A model generated the notes under the pieces. The model ran no database searches, was not told where the DNA came from, and saw only the letters and a program-made list of their open reading frames with translations. A program made the translations under genes and the position numbers. DNA of 64,000 nt from DATJOJ01 sp035507035 (GTDB lineage: Bacteria; Acidobacteriota; Terriglobia; Terriglobales; Acidobacteriaceae): the NCBI GenBank assembly GCA_035507035.1, contig DATJOJ010000061.1:62001-126000 (forward strand), in the 5' to 3' direction. Within the stretch, counting starts at the first letter, position 1. The number at the start of each line of letters is the position of its first letter. Shown here piece by piece: positions 15,981 to 24,019 of the stretch.

Positions 15981-17918
15981 TTACTGCTGCGCGTACACTC
16001 CAATGCAGCCGTTACTGCTCTGGCTGGTGCAAATGCCACCGGCCTGCAAAGGCACGAAGGCGTGATTATTGCTCGAATCCACGGCGATGCTATGCGAATT
16101 CGAGTTGGTGGTGACATTCTGCAGCCACAGCATGCTGCCGGCATCGATTACGCCCATAACTGGACCGTTAGGCATGTCGCGCGCGGCTAGGTAATACCGG
16201 TTATCGCCAGGGTTGTACCACACTTCGTCCACGCCGCCGACGTTAGTGATCTGCGCCAGAATCGTGCCAGCTGTTCCATCGATGATGTACTCGTTGGGCG
16301 GGAAGGCCTCGCCATCGTGATCGGCGCAGCCGACGAGGAAATTATTTCCCGGCCCTTGAACGATGCTGGTGGGCATGCAATTCGGGATTGGGAAACTGTT
16401 TACGACGACAGGACCATTCGGATTACCCAGCCGAGGATTAATGACGTCAATGGTGCCGATGTTGGTGATCGGAATTGCATTTTCATTGGCCTGCAGCAGC
16501 ATGCCGGTGTTTTCATTCCAAACCATGCCGCCCAGACCAGCGGGAGCGATGGCGCCGGCGCAATTGCTGCCGGGCGTCGTCTGACTGCAAAACGTCCCCA
16601 AGGTTTGATCAAGAAGGGGACCGTGGTGGCACGCAATGGTATAACTCCCTCCGGTCGGGGTGATCCCGCCTAATCCGGGCAGTCCGGCTGCCGCATTCGC
16701 AGCTCCCCCGGAAACTCCGCTGAACACATGCGGGTTGGAGGGATCAGGACAGGGAAACCCTCCGCCGGCTGTGTCGACAGGGACGCTCGAGTTGAGTCCC
16801 AGTCCGGACGACGCTGCCCCTCCCGCACCGTCATAGTAAATCTGCCCAATGATGCAGCTCGGGGGATTGAACGAAGTTCCCGTGACCCCCGGATCCAGCG
16901 TCGGCGATGGTTGGGGAATCGCCGTGCCTGATCCCTGCAAGGGATAGGTAGACGGAGTCCACCCAACCTCATATGGACCGTATGCGAGGGTCTGGTCGAT
17001 CGGCAGGCAGTGTTGTTGCTGAACCGTGCCGGTTTTGTTCACGACATGCGACACGTCAATGAGCGTGACAAAAGGAAAGCCGGGGTCGCCATTGATCACC
17101 GCAAGGACTTGGTGAGTGGGATCGTAGGCCATTTCGTCGGCACGATCGTCCCCGCAAGTGGCGGCAGAACCGGCCTCTCCGTTCCAGGAGGAGATGCAAG
17201 GACCGATGCCCAGCGGGCCATCATAATCTCCCGCAGTTCCGGTGGGAATAAGGGCGATCACCGTGGGGGGCGTCGTGGTCAGATCAAAAACCGCGACTTG
17301 GGCAGCGCCAATTGCGGTGAACAGGGTCTTGCCGTCGGGGGTAACCTCTTCGCCGTCGGGCCCAGACATCGGATTCACGCCGTTGGCGCGCGAGGCGCAG
17401 CATTGCGCGCCCGGGAAGCCGCCGAAATTATGGTTGGCGCCGAAGCCGGAGATTAAATGGAATGTCGGTCCGGGAGGCGTGGCCGTGGACATATCGGTTC
17501 GGCAAGCGAACCGTATGAAATTGCCAACCACATCGACGACGGGAGGAATGATGTCGTTTCCCGCCGCATCCTTCACGCAGGGACTTGCGGCATTTCCCGC
17601 GTCGGTCACGGCATTGCTACCCTGGATCGCGTTCACCGCCAAGTTCTGCACGGTGTCGAACACCACCACCGCCAACCCGATGCGATCGGAGGTGTAGCCG
17701 AGATGCGTGGGCGTGTTGATCCACGTGATGTCGAAGGAATTGAACGGACCGCCGGGCTCACCGGTCGGGTTGTGCTCCGGTACGGTGATGTTGACAATAT
17801 CGGCGTAGCCGTCGGCGGTGGTTGTGCCACACACCGGGCAGTTCTTGACGTTCCCGCAACCGCTCGCGATCACAAACAAGCCGGTGAGAAGAATAGTCAA
17901 CAGAATCCTGGATCTCAT
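15981..17918 (-). CDS. Secreted lipoprotein-like beta-propeller protein
   Basis: A 645-residue exported protein. ATG 17918 is chosen because a perfect AGGAGG lies just upstream. The N-terminus (MRSRILLTILLTGLFVIASGC) ends in a lipobox-like A-S-G-C, so membrane anchoring is likely. The body contains several NHL/YVTN-like units (LAVVVFDTVQNLAVNAIQG, VAVFDLTTTPPTVIALIPTG, MAYDPTHQVLAVINGDPGFPF, IDVINPRLGNPNGPVVVNSF, VGGVDEVWYNPGDNRYYLAA). Paired Cys in several blades suggest disulfides. I do not recognise a characterised homologue; a surface-exposed binding or structural role is inferred. Confidence 0.65.
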   Translation of the reverse strand: MRSRILLTILLTGLFVIASGCGNVKNCPVCGTTTADGYADIVNITVPEHNPTGEPGGPFNSFDITWINTPTHLGYTSDRIGLAVVVFDTVQNLAVNAIQGSNAVTDAGNAASPCVKDAAGNDIIPPVVDVVGNFIRFACRTDMSTATPPGPTFHLISGFGANHNFGGFPGAQCCASRANGVNPMSGPDGEEVTPDGKTLFTAIGAAQVAVFDLTTTPPTVIALIPTGTAGDYDGPLGIGPCISSWNGEAGSAATCGDDRADEMAYDPTHQVLAVINGDPGFPFVTLIDVSHVVNKTGTVQQQHCLPIDQTLAYGPYEVGWTPSTYPLQGSGTAIPQPSPTLDPGVTGTSFNPPSCIIGQIYYDGAGGAASSGLGLNSSVPVDTAGGGFPCPDPSNPHVFSGVSGGAANAAAGLPGLGGITPTGGSYTIACHHGPLLDQTLGTFCSQTTPGSNCAGAIAPAGLGGMVWNENTGMLLQANENAIPITNIGTIDVINPRLGNPNGPVVVNSFPIPNCMPTSIVQGPGNNFLVGCADHDGEAFPPNEYIIDGTAGTILAQITNVGGVDEVWYNPGDNRYYLAARDMPNGPVMGVIDAGSMLWLQNVTTNSNSHSIAVDSSNNHAFVPLQAGGICTSQSSNGCIGVYAQQ

Positions 17919-17988
17919 TGCATCTCCTCCTAACAAGTTCCCTTTTCGACTAAGACTGCTTTCGGCCCATCATCCGACTACTTACGAC

Positions 17989-19599
17989 CTAGAACCGGAA
18001 CTGCAGTTCCTGCATCAAGACGGTGAAAGTCTGGGGTATCTGCCCGGTGGTGCTGGGCTGCTTCAGCCGGTCGAGGTTGACGTTGAATTGGTACTTGACC
18101 CAATAGTTCAGATACCAGTTAATTCCGAAGCTGAACTGATCGGTATGGTAGTCATACTGGGAAACGTAGCCCGGCGTGTAGAGGTTCAGGAAATTCGCCG
18201 AAGGCGCATTTGCCTGAATACCAGAGTAACGAGCGCCCAGTTCGAAAGCTCCCCAACCACGTCCCGTGCCGCCCGGGGTGTCCGGTCCAAACAACGGATG
18301 CTTGACGCGGGGCGTGCCGTTTTCCGGTCGCTTCTCGCCGGTCAGCAAATAGGTCGTGCCAATGTTCCAGCCTTTCGACCCGATGCCGGGCAATGTCAAG
18401 AAGCCCAAGCCGCCAACCTGCTCCGAGCCCACGCTATCGCGCTGTTCCTGCAGTTGCACATATTCGCCGCGCAGAGCGAACGGTCCGGTGATATAGGTGA
18501 ACTCACCCTCATAGCGTTCAATTGGCCCATTGATTCTTAGCTGGGGAAAGAACGTGTAGGCGGCATCTGGCAAGGTTCCGCTGAAGCTCACATCGTTGGA
18601 TAACCCTCGCGAGCGGCTGTGGGAAATCGAGCCGCCAAAGGCAAACTGCCTCAACCAATCGTTCTTGGTTTTGCGCCAAGGATAGAAGCGGATCCGGCCA
18701 ACAAACTCTGGCTCGTTGGTCACGTTAGCGGCTACGCCACCACGGCCATTAAAAGCGCCAGCCCAGTACTGGAAGACGCCGCCGTCGATGTCACCGTGAA
18801 GCGTGATGCCAGGGCATCGATAAGCAGTTACGGCGCATGGGTAGAGGAGAGCTTGCAGGCCGCGCTCAACAAAGTCCAAGTTGGTAGCGCCGATACCGGT
18901 TTCCTGGGCGAATGGCTCTTTGAACTGGCCAGCCTGGAATTGGAACTCGGGCTTGATTCTGACGTTAAGATACACGTCGCGAACGATGGCACCGGTCGTA
19001 GAGTTAGCGTCAGTCAAGAGTGCAAAGTCGAAGTGCGAACCGTAGTTCCCCTGGAAACCAAAGCGGGCGCGGCGGACCAGGAATGTATCGGCAGGCGCCC
19101 CATCCCCCTTGTAGGCGCGGTAATCAGTGTCGACATAGCCATAGGGACTGATGCTGAATTGCCCATCCGGGCTGCGGATGAAGAAGTGCTCCCCGTTCCA
19201 GCCGGCAGTGAGGGGCGCGTCTTTCTTGGCGGGCGCTGCCTGTCCCTGGTCGATGACTGCCGTAGGATCAGGTTGCACGAGAACGGTATTAACTAAATGG
19301 GCTCCGTCGGCGGTTTCTTCCGGCTGGGAAACCGGCTGAACCGTGGCTGAAACCGGTTGGACCTGCGCCGCGTTGCCGTCGGCCGCCTTGCTGGCCGCGA
19401 GCTGCTGCACCATGGTCTTCAGTTCCTCAATCGTCTTGCGTTGCTCGCTCACTTCCTTGCGCAGTTCATCGACCTCGGCCTTGCTTGCCCCAGGGGTCGA
19501 GGATGCGCCGGTTTTGTCCGCAGGTGGTTGAGTTTGAGCCAGCAAACTGGAGACGGCGAAGAACATCAGAAGGACGACATAGGTCTTCAGCGCACGCAT
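17989..19599 (-). CDS. Phosphate/polyphosphate-selective porin family (OprO/OprP-like)
   Basis: A 536-residue outer-membrane porin. ATG 19599 follows AGAGAGGAAACC and opens a signal peptide (MRALKTYVVLLMFFAVSSLLAQ). Residues about 35-75 form a coiled coil (KAEVDELRKEVSEQRKTIEELK), which commonly trimerises such porins. From about residue 145 come many alternating amphipathic beta strands, ending with the expected C-terminal aromatic (QELQFRF). The strand WNGEHFFIRSPDGQFSISPYGYVDTDYR and FLVRRARFGFQGNYG are OprO/P-family hallmarks. The family carries anions, classically phosphate or polyphosphate. Its position behind the second oxalate block suggests that oxalate could be another passenger; this is inference. 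Confidence 0.82.
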   Translation of the reverse strand: MRALKTYVVLLMFFAVSSLLAQTQPPADKTGASSTPGASKAEVDELRKEVSEQRKTIEELKTMVQQLAASKAADGNAAQVQPVSATVQPVSQPEETADGAHLVNTVLVQPDPTAVIDQGQAAPAKKDAPLTAGWNGEHFFIRSPDGQFSISPYGYVDTDYRAYKGDGAPADTFLVRRARFGFQGNYGSHFDFALLTDANSTTGAIVRDVYLNVRIKPEFQFQAGQFKEPFAQETGIGATNLDFVERGLQALLYPCAVTAYRCPGITLHGDIDGGVFQYWAGAFNGRGGVAANVTNEPEFVGRIRFYPWRKTKNDWLRQFAFGGSISHSRSRGLSNDVSFSGTLPDAAYTFFPQLRINGPIERYEGEFTYITGPFALRGEYVQLQEQRDSVGSEQVGGLGFLTLPGIGSKGWNIGTTYLLTGEKRPENGTPRVKHPLFGPDTPGGTGRGWGAFELGARYSGIQANAPSANFLNLYTPGYVSQYDYHTDQFSFGINWYLNYWVKYQFNVNLDRLKQPSTTGQIPQTFTVLMQELQFRF

Positions 19600-19984
19600 G
19601 GTTTCCTCTCTGACAAATGAATTGCGAAACCGACAGTCATGGTTCATGACACGCAGTGCGAACCCTCGCATTGCCTGCTTGTCCCAGGCTGCTCATCACC
19701 AAAAACTTTCGCTGATCAGGAACCGATCCCAACGCAACGAGGTATGAAAAGCGGACCAGTTGCGACCGCGACGGTTTACCATAGTAACTACTGCTTAGTC
19801 AAGTACTACTTTCCGGTACTGAGTTGTGCGTTAACCGCGAAGATAATTTTCTCTATTAACTTCGATAGCTGATCAGTAACCAAACCTTACTTTCCATCGC
19901 GCAACATTGTTATCTTGTCGGCGAACAAAGAGCTCACCACTCCGTTACAAATCAGGAACAGGGAACACGCGTGGCTAAGGGTCA
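19600..19984. other. Intergenic stretch upstream of the porin
   Basis: About 385 bases with no believable gene on either strand. It is noticeably richer in A/T than its neighbours and holds a small hairpin, AGTAC (19802-19806) with GTACT (19816-19820). It probably contains the porin promoter, so the porin is likely a separate transcription unit from oxalate block 2. Confidence 0.5.
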
Positions 19985-20200
19985 CTAATCGGGTGTCCAG
20001 CCGAGAAACTCCCGGTGGCCTTCGAAGATTCGCTGCAACAGCGCAACGATCTTGGAAGGTCTTTGTTGAGCGCATTCGGCAGGACGACGAGTACTGCGTC
20101 CTCCCGATCCGAGAATGTCACCGATCGCTGAACGGCGGTTTGAGGTCTCGCGCTGCGCCTGCTGGGCCGTTTCCGGTTTCTCGATTACTTCAGTTGACAT
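19985..20200 (-). CDS. Small protein encoded directly after antiporter copy 2 (71 aa)
   Basis: The ATG has a well-spaced AGGAG site (CAGGAGATCGTT) and lies 32 bases after the antiporter stop, in the same direction. The product is polar and cytoplasmic: an acidic/Gln-rich head (MSTEVIEKPETAQQAQ), an Arg/Ser-rich middle, and a helix-like tail (IVALLQRIFEGHREFLGWTPD). I do not recognise a family. Position and ribosome-binding site make it a real candidate; it has no membrane segment, so it is unlike the tiny membrane proteins that sometimes accompany OFA transporters. Confidence 0.5.
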   Translation of the reverse strand: MSTEVIEKPETAQQAQRETSNRRSAIGDILGSGGRSTRRPAECAQQRPSKIVALLQRIFEGHREFLGWTPD

Positions 20201-20232
20201 AACGATCTCCTGGACTTCTAGTTCAGCGGCCG

Positions 20233-21606
20233 CTACACGTGCGCCGGTTCTCGTTCTCTTTCTGCCGCCTTGCCAGCCGAAGCCTCGCTGAGAACGTTCG
20301 CGACGACGACTTCGCTGGCAATTCTTCTCCTGACCAACGGCTTCAATGCGAACAGCGAGAATATGGCTGCGATCGCACAGAGCACCGCCGACAGATAGAA
20401 GGGAACCGCAAAGGATCCGCCGAAATAGGCGGCCATGGCGGCAGCGCCAAAGCCAGCGAATATGGACGCCGCGCCTTTCGAGGTATAGACCATACCGTAA
20501 TTGGCCGAAGCGTTCTTGGCCCCGAAAATGTCGCCGGTGGTCGCCGAGAACAACGAAAAGACTTCACCCCAGAATAGGAAGACAAGGGAGAACAAGATCA
20601 CAAAGGCGACTGGATTTCCGGCGATCCGGGTGACGGCATAAATCAGAATCGCCTCGACCCCGAAGGTGACGAACATAGTGTTCTCACGCCCCAAACGATC
20701 GGAAACCGACCCCCACAGGATGCGAGATCCGGCATTACAGAGCGAGGTCAGGGTCACAGCTAAGGGGACAATGGCCAAGCCAAAGAGTCTGGCGTCGCTA
20801 ACGCGAAGAGATTTTGCGATCTGCGAGAGGTTCGCGGTAGCGATCAGGCCTCCGGCGCAGGCGAAGAAGAACATAACGTAGAGGAAATAGAATTCCGGAC
20901 GGCCGAGCGTTTGAAACCACGTAAAATTGACCTTCGATTGCACCACGGCTTTGCCAATTTTCTTGGTCTCCGGGCTCCATCCGGCCGGAGCCCAGCCTGC
21001 CGGAGGATGGTGGAGGATCATCGCAGCGATCAGCGCGATTACGCCCTGAGCTGCGCCCCAAACGGCCATGGCATGAGCCCATCCCATATTGTGGATGCTG
21101 TTGGCAATGGGAATTACGGTAAGAGCAGCGCCGCCACCGAAGCCTGCGGCGGTCAGCCCGACGGCAAGACCGCGGCGATCGGGAAACCACTTCACTGCGT
21201 TGGCAACCGAAGAGATGTAAATGATGCCTGCGCCAGTCCCAGCGATTACGCCGTAGTAGATGTAAAGCTCGAATGGAGATTTGGCGATCGTTCCGCCGAG
21301 GATCCATCCCACGCCGATGAAAATTGCACCCAGCGTCATCAGCTTGCGGATGCCGAACTTATCGACGAAATAGCCGGCCACCGGCATCGGCCAAGTTTCG
21401 AAAAGAATAAACGCGGAGAAAACAGCCGCGATTTTTGCGTAGGGAACGCTAGCGAAAGTTTGCTTCATGCCGGGCGTGAAAAGAGTGAAGGCGTATTGAT
21501 AGTTGGAGATGAGGATCATGGCAATGATCCCGCATATTAACTGCACCCAGCGATTGCCGGTGAATCCGGGGGAGATAGTGGAGTTGCTGTGTCGTTCTTG
21601 AGCCAT
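20233..21606 (-). CDS. oxlT: OFA-family MFS antiporter (oxalate:formate type), copy 2
   Basis: 457 residues, twelve predicted helices, paralogous to the gene at 2526. It shares the NRWVQLICGIIAMI opening, GYFVDKFGIRKLMTLG, NAVKWFPDRRGLAVGLTAAGFGGGAA, the helix-8 Arg motif SRILWGSVSDRLG and Lys377 in YTSKGAASIFAG, the two charges expected to bind the dicarboxylate. A GCCAGGAGGTGTT site precedes the ATG. Unlike copy 1, a strong terminator stands between the beta subunit gene and this one, so it may be expressed at a lower level or from its own promoter. The C-terminal tail is long, charged and cytoplasmic. Confidence 0.85.
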   Translation of the reverse strand: MAQERHSNSTISPGFTGNRWVQLICGIIAMILISNYQYAFTLFTPGMKQTFASVPYAKIAAVFSAFILFETWPMPVAGYFVDKFGIRKLMTLGAIFIGVGWILGGTIAKSPFELYIYYGVIAGTGAGIIYISSVANAVKWFPDRRGLAVGLTAAGFGGGAALTVIPIANSIHNMGWAHAMAVWGAAQGVIALIAAMILHHPPAGWAPAGWSPETKKIGKAVVQSKVNFTWFQTLGRPEFYFLYVMFFFACAGGLIATANLSQIAKSLRVSDARLFGLAIVPLAVTLTSLCNAGSRILWGSVSDRLGRENTMFVTFGVEAILIYAVTRIAGNPVAFVILFSLVFLFWGEVFSLFSATTGDIFGAKNASANYGMVYTSKGAASIFAGFGAAAMAAYFGGSFAVPFYLSAVLCAIAAIFSLFALKPLVRRRIASEVVVANVLSEASAGKAAEREREPAHV

Positions 21607-21671
21607 AACACCTCCTGGCTACTTAAGCTTTTCTCGATCGCACTCCTTGCCGGAACGGGTCCGGCTGAATG

Positions 21672-21703
21672 AAAAACCCGCTCCTTTGGGAAGAAGCGGG
21701 TTT
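21672..21703 (-). terminator. Intrinsic terminator between OOR beta copy 2 and its antiporter gene
   Basis: AAACCCGCT (21674-21682) pairs perfectly with AGCGGGTTT (21695-21703); in the minus direction the stem runs into TTTTTCATTC. It begins 4 bases after the stop codon of the beta gene (21708) and 66 bases before the antiporter start. Confidence 0.85.
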
Positions 21704-21707
21704 GGAA

Positions 21708-22718
21708 TTATTTAATGTCTTTCTGCAAGGGAATCACTCCCGGCACGAGCCACTTCTCCCACATTTCGTCGACTTTGCTTTGGAAAAAGTCGATGTCGTC
21801 GTTGGTGAAGTGCGCGAAGCGTCCCTGCTTAAGCAGATACTCGCGAACCGGCAGACGCTTGAACTGGCCATTGGCAATTTTCTCGGTTTTGCCATACAGC
21901 TTCAGCTTGCCGTTCTCGACTTCGTACAGGGGCCAAATGCCGGTATTGACGGCCAGTTCGCCCAGCTCGAAGGAAAGAACCGGATCGAAGTCCCAGCCCT
22001 TCGGGCAAGGATTCAAGCAGTGAATGAAAGTCGGTCCACCGATGGACAGCGCTTTGCGAACGTTGTTCATCGCTTGCAGCGGGTACGAGGTTGAGATGGT
22101 CCCCACGTACTTGCAAGTGGGATGGCCGGCCAACATCAGCCCCGCGACATTCTTTTTCCAGCGGTGATGCATGATGCGTTTCACTTTTCCCGGCGTGCTG
22201 AACGAGGTGTTAGCTCCCCACGGCGACGTTCCAGAAACCTGGATGTCGGTATTGGCGTAGGTCTCGTTGTCATAGAGCAGGATCAGCAGGTTGTAATCGG
22301 GATGGGTCATGGTGGCGGAGATTGCTCCGAGGCCCATGTCCGCGCCGCCGCCGTCACCGCAGAAGGCGATGACATTGATTGGCTCGTCTTTCATCGTGCC
22401 TTTGCGCATTTGAGCGCGCAATGCGGCCGCAACACCGAGTGCGCCCGATCCGGCGCTGCCCAGTTGGGTGTGCATCCAGGGAACGCCCCACGGAGTTGAA
22501 TAGTACGAGGTGTTGGCCACGTACATGCACCCGGTGGCGCCCAGAACAATCGTTCTGGGACCAGCGGCCTTGGCCATCAGCTTCATGATTTGCGCAGACT
22601 CGCAGCCCTGACACGTGCGGTGACCGGCGGTGTAGTACTCCTCGTGCGGAACCTTCTTGACTCCTTTGAATGGTTCCAGCGTTTGGGTCGGTTTCTCATC
22701 TATGAAAGTTGTGCTCAT
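21708..22718 (-). CDS. Oxalate oxidoreductase beta subunit (TPP-binding), copy 2
   Basis: 336 residues, the paralogue of the gene at 3979. The same elements are present: cluster cysteines C36, C39 (RTCQGC), C64 (GATGCMYVAN) and the probable fourth, C238 (NPCPKGW); TPP motif GDGGGADMGLG; and YDNETYANTDIQVSG. It differs from copy 1 in GCMYVANTSYYSTPWGVPW (copy 1 has TTYYSTSWVVPW), so this copy is the closer match to the Moorella pattern as I remember it. The start is preceded by AAAGGAAACG. It follows alpha by 44 bases and is closed by the terminator at 21672. Confidence 0.88.
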   Translation of the reverse strand: MSTTFIDEKPTQTLEPFKGVKKVPHEEYYTAGHRTCQGCESAQIMKLMAKAAGPRTIVLGATGCMYVANTSYYSTPWGVPWMHTQLGSAGSGALGVAAALRAQMRKGTMKDEPINVIAFCGDGGGADMGLGAISATMTHPDYNLLILLYDNETYANTDIQVSGTSPWGANTSFSTPGKVKRIMHHRWKKNVAGLMLAGHPTCKYVGTISTSYPLQAMNNVRKALSIGGPTFIHCLNPCPKGWDFDPVLSFELGELAVNTGIWPLYEVENGKLKLYGKTEKIANGQFKRLPVREYLLKQGRFAHFTNDDIDFFQSKVDEMWEKWLVPGVIPLQKDIK

Positions 22719-22762
22719 TTTTGTCGTTTCCTTTCCGGCTCTGGGTATGCGTCACGCGACGC

Positions 22763-23998
22763 TTACCCCCGCAGCCCGATCCATTGAGTCAGAGGTTGCG
22801 TTTTCCCTTTGGCAGCGGCGAAGACCGACTCGGTGATCTTCTCCACATCGGGCACGGTGACTTCGCGTCCGCCAAGCCCGCAAATGAAGCCCAGCACTGG
22901 AGGTCTGGTGCTGGCGCCGGTGTACATCGCCGAACGAACTTCGGTCGCGACCACTCCACTAAGATTGGGCGACCCGAAGGAGAAGTCACGGTCGATGACT
23001 GCAATCGCCTTGAAGCGATCGAGGCACTTGGCGATCTCCGGACCAGCAAATGGCCTGAACCAGCGCAGCCGCACGAAGCCGACTTTCTTGCCTTGCTCGC
23101 GCATCTTGCGGATGGCCACGCGCACCGGAGTCGAAAGTGTTCCCATTCCCAGCAGAACGACTTCCGCGTCTTCTGTCATGTATTCCTCAAAGAACGGATT
23201 GCCGTACTTGCGGCCGAAGGTCTTCTCGAAGTCGGCGTAGACTTCGCGGATGACGTCACATGCGATCTCCGTGACTCCGAAGTTCTGCCGGCGAATCTCC
23301 ATGACCCAGTCTTCGTTGGCCTGCGGGGCCACTGAAATCACGTTGTCGGGATGCAGCAGAAGATCGCCGCGGTTATAGCGAGGCAGGAACTTCTTGACCT
23401 GCTCGGCGGTTGGAATGTTCACCAACGATTGCGAGTGCGTCAGGAATGCGCCATCGCAGCTGATTGCACAAGGAACAAAGATGCGGCGGTCTTCCGCCAC
23501 ACGATACGCAATCAGCGCGGTGTCGAGCGCCTCCTGAGCGCTATCGACCCAATTGAGCATCCAGCCCAGGTCGCGGACGGCAAGAGCGTCGTTGTGCTCG
23601 ACTCCGAATGCGCCGGGATCATCGAGCGCCCGGTTGCCGACCATGCAAACCATGGGCACGCGCAACGCAGGACTGACCGTCAGCGCTTCCATGGCATACA
23701 TCCAGCCCACGCCGCTCGAACCGCAAAATACGCGGGCGCCGCAGACCGAGGCATGTTTGACGATTTCGAATTGTGAGTGCTCGCCTTCGGCCACGATGTA
23801 TTCGCAATCCATTTCGCCATCGGCTACCAACTGACTGATGTATTGCATGACCGTGTCATAAGGACGAATCGGGTAAGCCGTGACTACATCCACGTTGGCC
23901 AACTTGCAGGCAATTGCAATGGCTTCGGCGCCGGTAATCAAGGCTTCCTGCTCGAGGACTTTTTTCTTTTCTTCTACAGGTGCGGTAAGTGTTGCCAT
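22763..23998 (-). CDS. Oxalate oxidoreductase alpha subunit, copy 2
   Basis: 411 residues. The oxalate-pocket set is intact: R45 (AYPIRPYDT), R123, D126 and F131 (NRALDDPGAFG), corresponding to Arg31, Arg109, Asp112 and Phe117 of the Moorella enzyme with a constant offset of 14. GEHSQFE, GSSGVGWMYAME and GLGGREVT are also kept. The N-terminal 17 residues are a Lys/Glu-rich extension different from copy 1. CAAGGAGAGACAA precedes the ATG. The full conservation of the pocket means that both alleles should act on oxalate; there is no sign that copy 2 moved to another 2-oxoacid. Confidence 0.9.
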   Translation of the reverse strand: MATLTAPVEEKKKVLEQEALITGAEAIAIACKLANVDVVTAYPIRPYDTVMQYISQLVADGEMDCEYIVAEGEHSQFEIVKHASVCGARVFCGSSGVGWMYAMEALTVSPALRVPMVCMVGNRALDDPGAFGVEHNDALAVRDLGWMLNWVDSAQEALDTALIAYRVAEDRRIFVPCAISCDGAFLTHSQSLVNIPTAEQVKKFLPRYNRGDLLLHPDNVISVAPQANEDWVMEIRRQNFGVTEIACDVIREVYADFEKTFGRKYGNPFFEEYMTEDAEVVLLGMGTLSTPVRVAIRKMREQGKKVGFVRLRWFRPFAGPEIAKCLDRFKAIAVIDRDFSFGSPNLSGVVATEVRSAMYTGASTRPPVLGFICGLGGREVTVPDVEKITESVFAAAKGKTQPLTQWIGLRG

Positions 23999-24019
23999 TT
24001 GTCTCTCCTTGTCCGGTTC

